This document shows positions 45,706 through 57,084 of a stretch of 64,000 nt of DNA, piece by piece; the first letter of the stretch is position 1; each line of letters begins with the position of its first letter. Origin of the DNA: Craterostigma plantagineum (Eukaryota; Streptophyta; Magnoliopsida; Lamiales; Linderniaceae). The notes below the pieces were generated by a model. That model did no database searches. It was not told the origin of the DNA and was given only the letters and a program-made list of their open reading frames with translations. The stretch lies in the NCBI GenBank assembly GCA_027422505.1, contig JAPQWV010000304.1, forward strand, positions 372,001 to 436,000. The letters run 5' to 3'. A program made the translations under genes and the position numbers.

Positions 45706-48700
45706 ATGGAACGTAGAGCCGCTTCTCCAGCGATCAGGCCAATCAACAGAGCCGATGTCCACCGAATATGCGCCGGACAGGTGATTTTGGACCTCTCCTC
45801 CGCGGTGAAGGAGCTCGTGGAGAACAGCCTTGACGCCGGCGCATCCTCCGTCGAGATTGCCCTGAAGGACTACGGTCAGGACTATTTCCAAGTCGTCGAC
45901 AACGGCTCTGGCATTTCCCCCGATAATTTCAAGGTACTGTTCTTTAGTTTCTTTTTCTGCTTGTAGATTTTTTAATCGAACACTTCGATGGAGGAAATTT
46001 TAGGAATTTTTTCGCATGAATCGATGTGGGCTTGGTGGTTATTTTCGTGTCGTTATGAGTAAATGTTTAACCAAATGTGTTTTTTGTTTGGAACCTACAG
46101 CGTGTTGTTTTGCATAAAGCGTTTGGCGTGTTCTTTTGCCCGGAAATTGAAATTGTGTGAACTGCCCATTCAAGGTTAAGCTTCGTCAAATGTACGGCCA
46201 GTGCATAGGCAGGGTATCTGCTAATATGAATGAGGTTTAAGTTTAAGAGCAATGTATGGGCTTCGTTAACAAATATCGTTGCTGCTTTAGGCTTTAGCTT
46301 TTTTCCTTGTCGAGCAAACGAAGTTTTGTGGAATATTGGGGATTGGTTTTTCTGGTGATGGGTCCAAATTTTTTTAGCAGATATTTATCCAAGATGTTTT
46401 CTCTGTAACAGTTTAGTTTTAGCTTCTACAATGATTCTTCTGGAAGTGAGTGAAAGCTGTTGATCATAAATGACAGGTTCTGGCAATGAAGCATCATACG
46501 TCAAAATTGTCGAGCTTCAACGACCTTCAGTCGCTTGCTACTTTCGGATTTCGTGGTGAAGCATTAAGTTCACTGTGCGCGTTGGGAGAATTAACTGTGG
46601 AGACACGTACAATAAATGAAGCAGTCGCAACACATCTAACATACGATCGTTCGGGTGTTATAACGGCCGAGAGGAAGACTGCTCGTCAGGTAGGCACAAC
46701 GGTCACTGTGAAGAAGCTGTTCTCCAATTTTCCAGTGAGGTGTAAAGAATTCCATCGAAACATCCGCAAGGAGTTTGGAAAACTCGTTAGCTTGTTGAAT
46801 GTGAGCCACTTGCTGCATTTTTTTTAATATGCCTCGATTTCGTCAACTTTATACTGTAAATGCATGCATTTGTATTTTGATCTGCGGGGACATGGTTATG
46901 TCCATTTAAGTATCGTTGATGTTGTCGTGTATTTTGAATTTCAGGCATATGCTTTAATTGCTAAGGGAGTTAGATTAGTTTGCACTAATACAACGGGAAA
47001 AAATGTTAGGTCTGTGGTGCTGAAGACACAGGGAAGTGAATTACTCAAAGACAACATCATCATGGTGTTCGGTATGAGTACTTTTTCCTGCTTAGAACCC
47101 ATGACGCTTAAAATTTCGAATGATTTTGTGGTCGAAGGGTTTGTTTCAAAGTCCGGAAATGGAAGCGGTCGTACCATTGGTGACCGACAGTTCTTCTTCA
47201 TTAATGGCCGCCCTGTTGATATGCCCAAAGTTGGCAAGCTTCTCAATGAATTATACAGAGGAGCGAATTCCAGACAGTATCCCATTGCAATTATGAACTT
47301 TTTCGTTCCAGCTCAAGCATACGATGTGAATGTAACCCCTGATAAAAGAAAAATCTTTTTTCCCGACGAAAGCTCTTTGCTGCAATCCTTGAGAGAAGCT
47401 CTGGGGAAAATATATTCGTCAGATCAAGTAAGTTATCAAGTCAGCAATGTGGAGGCAAATAATGAGAAGAATTTTACATCTGGTCACTGTTCGGTGGGGG
47501 AGGGATCTCCATTGCATTCGAAGCAGTTGTTTCACGATGAGGAAGGAGTTAATGTGGAGAAGGATTGTACGACGTGTACAGATGAGAAAACTTATGTGAT
47601 GGAAGTGATGAGGATCAATGATTCTTCTCCACTTCTAGAAGATTTTGTGTTGACTGGCCTCAGCAATCAGATGAAGAAAGATTCTGAAGGTCCTGGTGAG
47701 CAGCACGAAGATGTGACTTCTCTTAGAACTGAAGTGCAGTCTTGTCTTAAGTCCGCACCTAAGGACACTGTTGGTACTGGTAATTCACAGGGACGTTCAA
47801 GTATTGTCCAGACGTCATTGAGCAAGTTTCTTAATCTGCATAAGAGAAAACATGAAAAAATTGATATGTTGTCTGAAACTCCACTGCTTAGAAGCGAACC
47901 TGCTGTCCGAAAGTTAAGAGGAAGCAGCTCCCCTGTGAAAGGCGCTTCTCTTAGATCCCTAGCCTTTGATGAGGTCATTGATTCCAACACTTACATTCGC
48001 CATGATAAACCCCAAAATTCTAACATCTTCGGTGGCTCCAGTGAATCAGAAACTAGTTGTCCGGTTCCTTGTGATGAGAGAGGACAAAGTAAAACCAGTA
48101 TGAAAGGAGCTAAGAGTATTCTAATTCCTTGTGCGGACCAAAAGCGAACTGGAGGCCCAGAGGTCAGAAATCCATGAGTTCCTCTGTAATCTAACTCGGG
48201 TTTTTGTACTGTCAAGTTATATATGCCATTCATAAACGATAATATCTGCAGGAGCTTAATGGTTCTGCATTCATATTTTTCTCGAATCAAGATTAACTCT
48301 ATTCTGTGTAGGTGTTAACATGTACCAATTCTTGGTGTACAGAAAATTCTACCACTGGAGAAAGTTCAGGATAGATTCAAAGATGCTGATATGTTATCAA
48401 GTACTTCCATTTCCAAAAGTGCTCAACCTGTTTCTACTGACCCTTCCGTTGCATCAACTCCATTACGATCTTCGGATGTGTTAACAGACTCTCCGGTAGT
48501 TTCTTCTGGATTAAAGGTTGGTTTCTCCTTGCAATTTAGTTTTAAAAACTTGATGTCCAGGAGAAAGCATAGGCTTTCAAGACTTGAGTACCTCCGTGGC
48601 ACGAGTAGAAGGTTGAATTTGAGCAGGTACAGATGCGGTTAATTTTCCAATACAGCAGCTCAAGAACAAATCCGAACTAGCACTATGAGCAATATATGGT

Positions 48701-50996
48701 TGACTTGATAATTTATTGCATACAGAGGCTTTGCTGCAGCATCTTTAGAGCTATCTCAGTCGGAAAATAATGAGGGCAAGGCTGATGCTTTAACTGCCGC
48801 TTCCATAGAGTTGGAAAGACTGTTTAAGAAGGAAGACTTCCAAGCGATGAAGGTTTCTCATGATTCATCATATAAGAAATTTCGCACATGATTAATTACA
48901 TTTGCATCTTGAGAATCTTCAGCAGTCATGGAGTCATCTTTAACTTTTACCTGTAGGTTATTGGGCAGTTTAATCTTGGCTTCATAATTGCCAAGCTAGA
49001 TCAAGACCTTTTCATCGTGGATCAGGTATTGCTTTGTCTCCATTGTAGTGGCTCAAAGATTATCATGATTGAATCGGTTTAAACATGCTGGGATTATCAA
49101 CTGACCATACTTGGGAATCAGCATGCTGCAGATGAGAAATATAATTTTGAGCGCTTATCACAATCAACCATATTAAACCAGCAACCGTTACTTCGGTGAG
49201 ATACTCATCCAATCCAGCTGGCTAGTAACCCGATTAGTTCTGTTTTGTCAATCCAATTCTTCTCTTCTGTACTCAGCCTGTGGCAAATTATTGTGTAACA
49301 AATAAATGATTAAACTTTTGTTCGTTATGTGGACCTTGACGCTTGAAACTTACTAGTCTTATCATGCATCACTAACAAACCGGAGAACGTTACTTTCTGA
49401 TTAATACATTTTCTTCAGGCCATTAACTGTTGAGTTATCTCCCGAAGAAGAAATAGTCGTATCGATGAACTTGGATACATTCAGGTATGGAACGTGTCTC
49501 ATCTTGCCAAAAGCATCCCCATTTTACTATTCCATTGCACTTCGGGGCGTGTTATGCCACTAGTGACTCTTCTTCATACTTAAAATCTCCAGGAAAAATG
49601 GCTTTTCACTAGAGGAGGACATGCTAGCTCCTCCCGGCCACCGCTTCAAACTAAAAGCAGTTCCCTTCAGTAAAAATATCATGTTTGGCGTCGCAGGTAT
49701 ATCGAAGAGGCTCAATTTAAATTTATTACGCCCTCCAAGTAATATTTTCTCCCTTTTTTTTTTTATTATTTGGCAGACGTCAAGGAACTTATATCCATCC
49801 TCTCGGACAATCACGGGGAATGCTCCGTGATTGGCAGCTACAGATCGGATACTGCAGACTCAGTCTGCCCTCCCAAACTGTGCGCCATGTTGGCATCGCG
49901 CGCCTGCAGATCGTCCGTCATGATTGGGGACTCGCTTGGGAGGAACGAAATGAAGAAGGTATTTATTTGTGGGGATTTTTAAGTAAATGGCCTTTGACGT
50001 GGTCAACGTTAAAAAAATAGCCTCCAAATGTAAAATGACTTTAACGCCCTTACTAATCGGCTCCCAGAAAAATACGGAGTCCCTTATTACAAAGCATGGG
50101 TCCCCTAAGCAGGGGGCCCGCCCCTGCTGTGCAACAAATGGCGGGACCTCTGCTAGCATGGGCGGGTCCCCTGCTATATAGCACGGGTCCCCTGCCCAGC
50201 ATGGGCGGGGTCCCGTGCTGCAGTAGGCACAACACAGCACGGGACCCCGCCCATGCTGGGCAGGGGACCCGTGCTATATAGCAGGGCCCCGCCCATGCTA
50301 GCAGAGGTCCCGCCCAATGCATTTCGGAAACGGCCGGGCTAGCATGGGCGGGGCCCCTGCTATATAGCACGGGTCCCCTGCCCAGCATGGGCGGGGTCCC
50401 GTGCTGTGTTGTGCCTACTGCAGCACGGGACCCCGCCCATGCTGGGCAGGGGACCCGTGCTATATAGCAGGGGCCCCGCCCATGCTAGCAGGGGTCCCGC
50501 CCAATGCATTTGGGCAGCCATATATATATATAAAATATGTGTTGGGGATTTGAACCCACGACCTACTACTTGAACGTCTGACTACACAACCACTGGACTA
50601 CACCACACCCGTCCACCCTAGTGTGCCCGATTTAACGTAATGGTTTTTACAGACACTGGAAAAAGACGAAAATACCCTTAAATTGAAGGCTATTTTTCAA
50701 AAGGTAGAATCGACGGGGCTATTTTTTTTAAAGTTGACCGAGTCAAAGGCTATTTTTTAAAAAGACCCTTTATTTGTGTATGTTAATTTTAATTACCCTT
50801 TTCCTTCTAGCAATAACAGCAAAAATCATTTACCAACCAAGGCTTTATTTTTATGATGTAGATATTACAGCAGTTGGCAGTTCTAAAGTCTCCATGGAAC
50901 TGTCCCCACGGCCGACCAACCATGCGACACTTGGTTGACCTGCGAACTGTTGTAGTACGTAATAGTAGACAAACTATGCATACTAATGTCATTTAG
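45706..50996 (+). CDS. PMS1: PMS1-type DNA mismatch repair MutL protein
   Basis: Partner of MLH1 in MutL-alpha, with an endonuclease in its C-terminal half (family knowledge). Eleven exons: 45706-45933, 46477-46800, 46945-48162, 48343-48626, 48726-48852, 48957-49025, 49122-49195, 49419-49484, 49593-49696, 49777-49958, 50862-50996; exactly 936 aa. GHKL ATPase motifs: [38 protein letters not shown]. Transducer: [13 protein letters not shown] and [17 protein letters not shown]. The C-terminal endonuclease has [30 protein letters not shown] near the end is the zinc-binding C-terminus. The last intron (49959-50861) contains the TIR element, with the target duplication beginning at intron position +4. 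The start could also be 45679 (nine extra codons). No frame breaks. Confidence 0.95.
50141..50313. repeat. Long palindrome 1 in TIR element copy 2
   Basis: Arms of about 79 bp (50141-50220 and 50235-50313) around a 14-nt loop (50221-50234, CAGTAGGCACAACA). The arms differ at only one or two positions. They contain GCTATATAGC and GGGCGGGGTCCCGTGCTG modules. Transcribed RNA would fold to a very stable hairpin. Confidence 0.9.
50337..50500. repeat. Long palindrome 2 in TIR element copy 2
   Basis: Arms of about 70 bp (50337-50406 and 50421-50500), built from the same modules as palindrome 1. The 14-nt loop (50407-50420, TGTTGTGCCTACTG) is the exact reverse complement of the loop of palindrome 1. 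The two palindromes are thus tandem copies with an inverted loop. Confidence 0.9.
50541..50610 (-). repeat. tRNA-derived (SINE-like) head inside TIR element copy 2
   Basis: On the minus strand: A-box-like TGTAGTCCAGT (50602-50592) and B-box GGTTCAAATCC (50556-50546), followed by GTCGTGGG-type sequence. Spacing about 46 bp. It is 80-90% alike with the head in copy 1, which lies in plus orientation. Confidence 0.72.
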
Positions 50997-51600
50997 TTAA
51001 AAACATCTACTTCTTTTGTGTCTCTGTGTGTTGTAAAGGTTACTTACCTCCTGGCTTTTGGGGATGTTAATTTTAATCTATTTTTTTTTATTTTGTTTTC
51101 TTTTTTTCTTTTATTCCCGTGAATTATGTTTCTCATGATTGATATGAATGATGATGTGTTGTTTTGGTTGAGGTGTGGGAAGATGGGGAGAGAGGTGGAA
51201 AGGACGAGTAACAAAGGGCATTTACGTAAATTGGTCCATCATAAATTAAAATTCTCTTTTTCTGCGAAGAGATTTTATCTTTTTTCGTAACATAAGGTTT
51301 TTTAAAGATCACCATCAACAACTTTCAATTCGAAGCCTGGTGCGTCGATACGGCTAGGCAAATACGACGACGAAGATCGGCCGACTTCGTAAGATCTGAG
51401 ATTTTCTCTGGAGATCGAGGGCCTCTCTGCTGCACGCGGTAATCGTTTTTCCCGTTAGGGTTTATGCCCGACCGCTTTGGTTCCCTTTTTCTTTTTTTTT
51501 TCCCAAAGAAAATGGATATAGTGCCTTATGCCGATCCTTTCTGCTCTGTCTAACTTATTTGCCTTCTTATTTTTCCTAGCAGTTCAACTACGCTACAAAC
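50997..51600. other. PMS1 3' flank and LSM4 promoter/leader
   Basis: About 600 bp. T-rich runs at 51084-51112 lie in the PMS1 3' flank. The segment 51320-51600 is likely the LSM4 leader. No other gene is seen. Confidence 0.45.
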
Positions 51601-52695
51601 ATGGTATGTCTGTTTTGTTATTGAACGTCCTAGGGTTCATGGGTTATTGGTGAGTGATTTTTTTTTCTGTTACGATTTTTTCTGCAGCTTCCGCTGTCAT
51701 TGCTCAAGACTGCTCAAGGTCACCCTATGGTGAGCTGTTCCGCCATATTTTGCTATCGAACTTTCTAGGGTTCATGCCACTCGTGTATTCATTAAGTTGT
51801 AAAAACTGAATTGCTACTTCCTTGGCTGCTAATTTTTCCCTTGCTCTGCGTCTTTTGCAGTTGGTGGAGCTGAAAAATGGAGAAACATACAACGGTCACC
51901 TGGTTAATTGTGACACATGGATGAACATCCATCTCCGTGAGGTTATCTGTACCTCTAAGGTTTGTATTTTATGCTTGTTACTGCTTAAAGCAGTGACCGT
52001 TACACATAGTTTGATATACTTCTGTGCGTCTACGATGGTTGCCAAATTTGTGATTTACTACTGTTACGCTTCTCTAGGACGGAGATAGGTTTTGGCGAAT
52101 GGCAGAGTGCTACATCAGGGGCAACACCATTAAGTATCTAAGAGTTCCAGATGAGGTAATCGTTCTACTTTTAACATAAGTTGTCTCTACACGAAGTTTT
52201 ATGCACGCTGGATAGATCTTCAATTGTTCATCCTTCTCTGGTTAAGGATTCACTCATCGTCTTATTAGACGTTTAAAGTCCTTTGCTTCTAGAAATATCA
52301 TAAGAGCAATCCGTTTCTTTTCCTCAAGTTATCGAACACCATTATCTTCAGGTAATTGATAAAGTGCAAGAGGAGGCAAAAAGCCGTTCAGGTATGCCTC
52401 TCGCTCCTAGATCTTTCTTTTCCCGTCATTCTCAATTCTTATCAGAATCTCATTCTTGAATGCTACTGATTGCTTCCATTTCAGATAGAAAGCCACCTGG
52501 TGTAGGGCGTGGGAGAGGCAGAGGTAGAGATGACTCATCAAAAGGCATGGGGGGACGTGGCTCAGAGGATGGAGCTTCCCGTGGGAGGGGCAGGCTAGGA
52601 TCTGGAGGAAGGGCTGGTGGAGGTAATAATAGCGATGATGATGGTGTTCGAATAATAATAATCTGATTCACTGGCTTCATTTTCTTATAGTTACT

Positions 52696-52733
<38 letters not shown>

Positions 52734-52808
52734 CAATTTCTCAACAGCCATTGAAATTCCTGACTAAGATAATCTCATCATGTCTCAGGTGGGTCGCGGG
52801 GCAGATGA
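51601..52808 (+). CDS. LSM4: U6 snRNA-associated Sm-like protein LSM4
   Basis: Subunit of the LSM1-7 ring (mRNA decapping) and LSM2-8 ring (U6 snRNP). Seven coding exons: 51601-51603 (the ATG codon alone), 51688-51729, 51861-51959, 52078-52155, 52352-52391, 52485-52622, 52789-52808; 139 aa. Sm motifs: [40 protein letters not shown], then [20 protein letters not shown] and [20 protein letters not shown]. The C-terminus is an RG/RGG tail ([16 protein letters not shown] to GGSRGR). Exon 1 carries only the initiator codon. If the last intron stays in, the ORF ends soon after 52622 with a different tail. Intron 6 contains an (AT)n microsatellite. Confidence 0.95.
52698..52731. repeat. (TA)n microsatellite in LSM4 intron
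   Basis: Perfect AT run of about 34 bp in intron 6 of LSM4. Confidence 0.95.
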
Positions 52809-53287
52809 ACCTGGGCAGATACCTGACCCGCTGAAGTATGGACGAATTGGAATGAATTTAATCTCCTCCAAGACCTTTTAGCATCAAGTGTTTCGTGTTT
52901 TTCCGTTTTATGGTTGCTGAGTTAGAGCTCAGCTAAGATTATCATTGCACATCTTAAGCTTGCTTGTTATCCTCGAGATTAATGATTGGGATCACTCGTT
53001 TGTATTCATCTGATGAGTTTATTTTCTGGTTTGTGTTCCTATTATTAGAGAGTTGATGTTAGTTATTGGTGAATTTTTCTCTGTTCTGTGTTGATCTTTA
53101 AACACGGCTACTAAACCTTGCATTCTAAAGAGGATATAGACAAGAATGCGCTACGCGAAATAACATAAAATAATACATTTCACTCACTCACTCACAGTGT
53201 ACTGTTTGACTACATACCAAAGTTATATTATACACCCCATTAGGACACACTTCTAATTTAAAATAAAAATTTTGGGAGAGTCCTAAT
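52809..53287. other. Convergent 3' region of LSM4 and GTS1
   Basis: About 480 bp with both 3' UTRs. [20 protein letters not shown] open frame at 52802-52850 is visible in another reading frame of LSM4 exon 7, but it cannot be joined in frame here. No other feature. Confidence 0.45.
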
Positions 53288-55548
53288 CTAATAGGGACTA
53301 TGTCGATTATTTCTACGGTATTTTGGCTGTGGTTTTTCTACCAGGGCAGAAGAGACCCAAGAAGCAGGCTTGCAAGAAACTGCAGAATTATCATCTGATA
53401 GCCAGCTACACAATCGCCCATCTTCGCCGCCCGTCCATGCAAAGAGGCCTCGAATTCCCGAGATGGGCAATACAGTCCTCACAATCCCGTTATGTCCGCC
53501 TTGGAAAATAGCCTCGGGAGATCCCATTGTGCTTATTCTTCCTTGTCCGTATGTAATGGGGAAGTAGCCAAATGTACCGGCGTTTGTACCTCCTATCGCC
53601 CATAGCCGATCCTCCTCGACAGAGTAGTGACAATCCACAAAGTAGTCGACCTGTCAAAAAACATAATAAACGTGAGGCAAGGATTATGAGAGAATATGAT
53701 TTGAATCTTAATAGGTATATTGAAATTTGGCTCACGCACGTTATCTAAAGCCCAGTTCTTGGAAGCGAGTGACCGGGCGTCCTCGAAGCCAGCTTCAGTT
53801 CTCTCATCGGGCCAGTCCCAAATACTAGAGTCATAAAAAAAAATAATAAGGAATCATGTAACAACAAGTGTTCATTGTGTGCTTATAAAAGGGTATATAT
53901 AGGTGGATGTTATGGAAATCCATGCAAGAAGTCACTAGGGGTATGTAACTCCCACCCAAGGGCATACCTTAAGGTCTCAATATGCGTTAAACACCATATC
54001 TTGTAGTTTCCATCTCCGAAAAATCCTACTTTACCGATTGAAGTCCCCACGTTAAATACCTACTTTACAGGCAATCGACAATAAATGTATTAATGCATTT
54101 TTATTCACGATGTTACTTGAAGAATAAACAACTACACGAAAAGTAGAAGCACTTTCGCTAAACAACAGCAACAAATGCTCGAAAACATTGGCAACTTTTC
54201 AAAGAGAAGAGAAATGCCTCCAAGAATGGTAGGAGAAACAATGAAAATAAAAGTGAAAATACTCATAATAGCAGCTTCAGAATCAGAAGGTATATTGTCC
54301 TACTTACTGATACAAGGTGATCATCTTCATTTATGTCGCCACTTGTATCAAACAGACACATCAATCCATCGACGGATGCGGAAACAAGCTTGTCTTGGTG
54401 ACCAGGAATAAAGCGAACCTACATGAATTTCTGGTCATTAGTTTAAACCTTTCTCTAGCACCTTCCTAAAAGACTAAGGTGTATACATATCATCGTGGAC
54501 CGGCTCAGTATTAAGCTTTCATAGGAATATCTTATACCTATGAGAGGCATTCAATACCTGAGTAACATCTTCCATGTGAGACTCCTCCAAGCATGCAATC
54601 TGCTGAGTTTTTCTACGATCCCAGACCCGTATCTGTGAGCATCCACATGAGCAATAAATACGCTGAGGGACAAGACCAACAACTGAAGGAAAGGCTAAGA
54701 AAAACAAACAATAGGTAGTCCCAGAAAGAAGTTCATATCACTGGACATTGAAATTACTTAGAGGTCCTATAACACGAACATAACATCAAAGCTTTTAGAT
54801 AAGTACTCGGTGAAGAAGAATCAGGCATTACCATAATCTGGCGTTGGTTAGACGTCGATATGCATACTTTTTCATGACAAAGGTGGAGAAAAGCCTTATT
54901 ACCTGAGAATTACATCCTGCTGCTAGAAGATTATCACCAGCTCCACCAAACGAGAGGCTGAAAACTTCTTCTGAGGGGCCAGTGTTTATACAAGATACCT
55001 ACAATTGACACTATGGTCGTTACGAAACTCTGCAGAAAACATTCTGACAGCTCAAAAGGCGCTGCTTTACATGTAAAGCAGTAATTGTAACCGATACAAA
55101 CCTGACTAAAGGACCTGGTATCCCAAGCTCTAATGGTAGAATCAGAAGAGCAAGAGTACAGAACGTCCCCATTGAACAAAATCTCATTGATTGTCGAAGA
55201 ATGGCCTTCGCATTCACCGAGGTAATGCCCCGTATGCGGAGAATACAACTTCACTGCGTTCGTGGAGAGCGACACGGCCATCGACGTCCAATCACTCCTG
55301 CAAATTTTCCAGATCACACACCACGTTATTAAGCTCAGCCATCGCCTAGCTAGGACGGAAAATGCACGACAAAAAAAAAAATTTAGGACGGAGCTTGAAT
55401 TGAACAGAGCGAGCGCCACCATACTTGGGGACAATTTGAAACACATAATCCTCGCCGAAGCTGGTCTGAATTGTATTTTTGAGGCCGTATCGTTTGTGAC
55501 CGTTGGGCTTTGGTGAATCTTCAACTTCCATGTCTTCGCCGATCTCCA

Positions 55549-55549
<1 letters not shown>
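53288..55549 (-). CDS. GTS1: WD40-repeat protein, GIGANTUS1/WDR89 family
   Basis: Beta-propeller protein implicated in ribosome biogenesis and growth control (family knowledge). Exons: 55549-55425, 55297-55102, 54998-54903, 54632-54558, 54418-54308, 54059-53968, 53824-53740, 53650-53288; exactly 380 aa. Visible WD blades: NAVKLYSPHTGHYLGECEGH, VLYSCSSDSTIRAWDTRSFS, NLLAAGCNSQ/IRVWDRRKTQ, LVSASVDGLMCLFDTSGDIN and FAWTGGEDGRLCSWLSDDNS. The last residues RRNNRHSPY match plant GTS1. The exon 1 donor CCCCAA|GTATGG is used so that VPK joins DWTSMAVSLS in frame. A (CT)n microsatellite lies in the leader at 55552-55586. No frame breaks. Confidence 0.93.

Positions 55550-55551
<2 letters not shown>

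Positions 55552-55586
<35 letters not shown>
55552..55586. repeat. (CT)n microsatellite in GTS1 5' leader
   Basis: A run of about 35 bp begins two bases before the GTS1 start codon (on the minus strand it is (GA)n). Such GAGA runs are common in plant 5' leaders. Confidence 0.9.
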
Positions 55587-55588
<2 letters not shown>

Positions 55589-57084
55589 CGCTTGATTTTG
55601 ACGAACTGAGCTGAGCTGTGCTGAGCTAGGGCTCAAGATATATGCATCGATGCCGTCGGATTAGCCACGTCAGCATATAAAAATAACCGATGTTTGAACC
55701 CAATATTTGGCCCATTACACTCGGTTTGGAAAAGCCAATGGCCCATATAAAGTGGGTCGGATCCATTATGGGCCCATTACTGACTTTAATAAAGAAGAAA
55801 ATAAATTACACGATCTGTTGTCGAGCGAGACTTAAAGAAATGAGGGTCAAATTCAATGAACCATCAAATTCCATTTAATGGGAAATGAGAGCACGTGATT
55901 GACTTTAGGGGGGAAAAAAAAAGAAAAAGACAAATTTGGAATTTCCAGCCAAGGGAGTGATGCTTTGGTAACAAATATGTAGAAAGCGATCGCATGGGTT
56001 ATGACTTAAGAGAAATGTTGATAGATATATGATATTTCAGCTTCAACAGACTGAAATGGTGAATGTGGAGTTAGGTAGATGCGTTACGCAGATTTGATAA
56101 CGTCAGCAATTATTGGTTTTCATTGATATACGACTAATTTGACTTAAATGTCTCGTCGGGAATCCTATGTTAACATATGACCATTTACTCGTCGTCGTCA
56201 TAATTTTAGCATTAATCATCAATCAAGAGGTCGTAAAGTTCGAGCTTTTTATTTGTTGCATTTTTTTTCTGTTCCATGCATTCCACGCTCTTTGTTTTAT
56301 ATTATTATTATTTCAAAATTCACTTAAATTTAAAAAAAAAATGTCATTTCGTACTTTAGTATTTGTAGGTTTATGTGATTCCGAAATGTGAAACGTGCGG
56401 CCTGTGAAATGTGAAACGGACGACAAACTATTTTTTGTTTGTTTTATTTATTTTCGGCACATAAAATTTCTTACTAAATATGAGTTGGTTATATGTCTTC
56501 GATTCATTTCCCTCTCTTTCACTATGTTACAGCTTTCGTATGGGATCAGCATTTGTCCATTCTACTTCGTCCACACATACCTTTTCCACGCTAAACAACA
56601 AGATTTCAATTTGGCTAACTTTTCGAGGGCGGAACTTATGGACGTAAATTGCTGAAGAAGAAGAAGAAAAAACACACCATAAAAACACGCTTGAAGAAAG
56701 TTCTCCAAAATCCCATTTCATTCATCTCAAGCCAAGAAAACGGAAGAGAGCCCAGATGAAGGACGCCATAATCATGGTGTTAAAATTTGTCCTTTTTTTT
56801 TTTGTTTCTTAACACTTTTCTACTACTGGTTTGATTCCCCTGTTTTTTTTAGCTCTATTTATTAGCCAAAAAAGAAAGTAGTGTTTTTTGCTCTATACAT
56901 CTACGTCAAAAGCTCGTCCCTTCTTCTTGCAATCTTCTGCCCAGTGACGTGGGATCGATCCATGACAGTAACATACTTGCCGCTTTTCATTAGCTAATAA
57001 CCTTCGCTTTTTTTCCTTTTTCAGTGAGCGAAAGAGCCTTTTTGCTGGGTTAAGCACCATCAATCGCCAGATTCGCCTACAAAG
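55587..57084. other. Divergent region between GTS1 and ABCC4
   Basis: About 1.5 kb, AT-rich, holding both promoters. A 20-codon ORF at 56756-56815 has no homology. Nothing else is recognised. Confidence 0.4.

Larger units (their letters stand above)
49972..50768 (-). mobile_element. Mutator-like TIR element with tRNA-like head and palindromes, copy 2 (in PMS1 intron)
   Basis: A 797-bp non-autonomous element bounded by a perfect 10-bp target duplication TTTATTTGTG (49962-49971 and 50769-50778). The terminal inverted repeats start GGGATTTTTAAGTAAATGGC and, on the opposite strand, GGGTCTTTTTAAAAAATAGC. They pair for roughly 80 bp including GACGTGGTCAAC against GACTCGGTCAAC. A 10-bp duplication and long TIRs fit the Mutator superfamily. 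Inside are two GC-rich palindromes (50141-50313, 50337-50500) and a tRNA-like head in minus orientation (50541-50610). Copy 1 has the same order in opposite orientation. No coding capacity is present. The GC content of the centre contrasts sharply with the flanks. Confidence 0.87.

Noticed and set aside
50053..50388. Open frames of about 110 codons in the palindromes of the TIR element
   Set aside because: They result from repeated GC-rich palindromic units without stops, with repeated short peptides in both strands; no protein family.
50541..50610. Possible tRNA gene in the PMS1 intron
   Set aside because: A/B boxes are present but no proper acceptor stem or anticodon loop; it recurs in another element copy, so it is tRNA-derived repeat.
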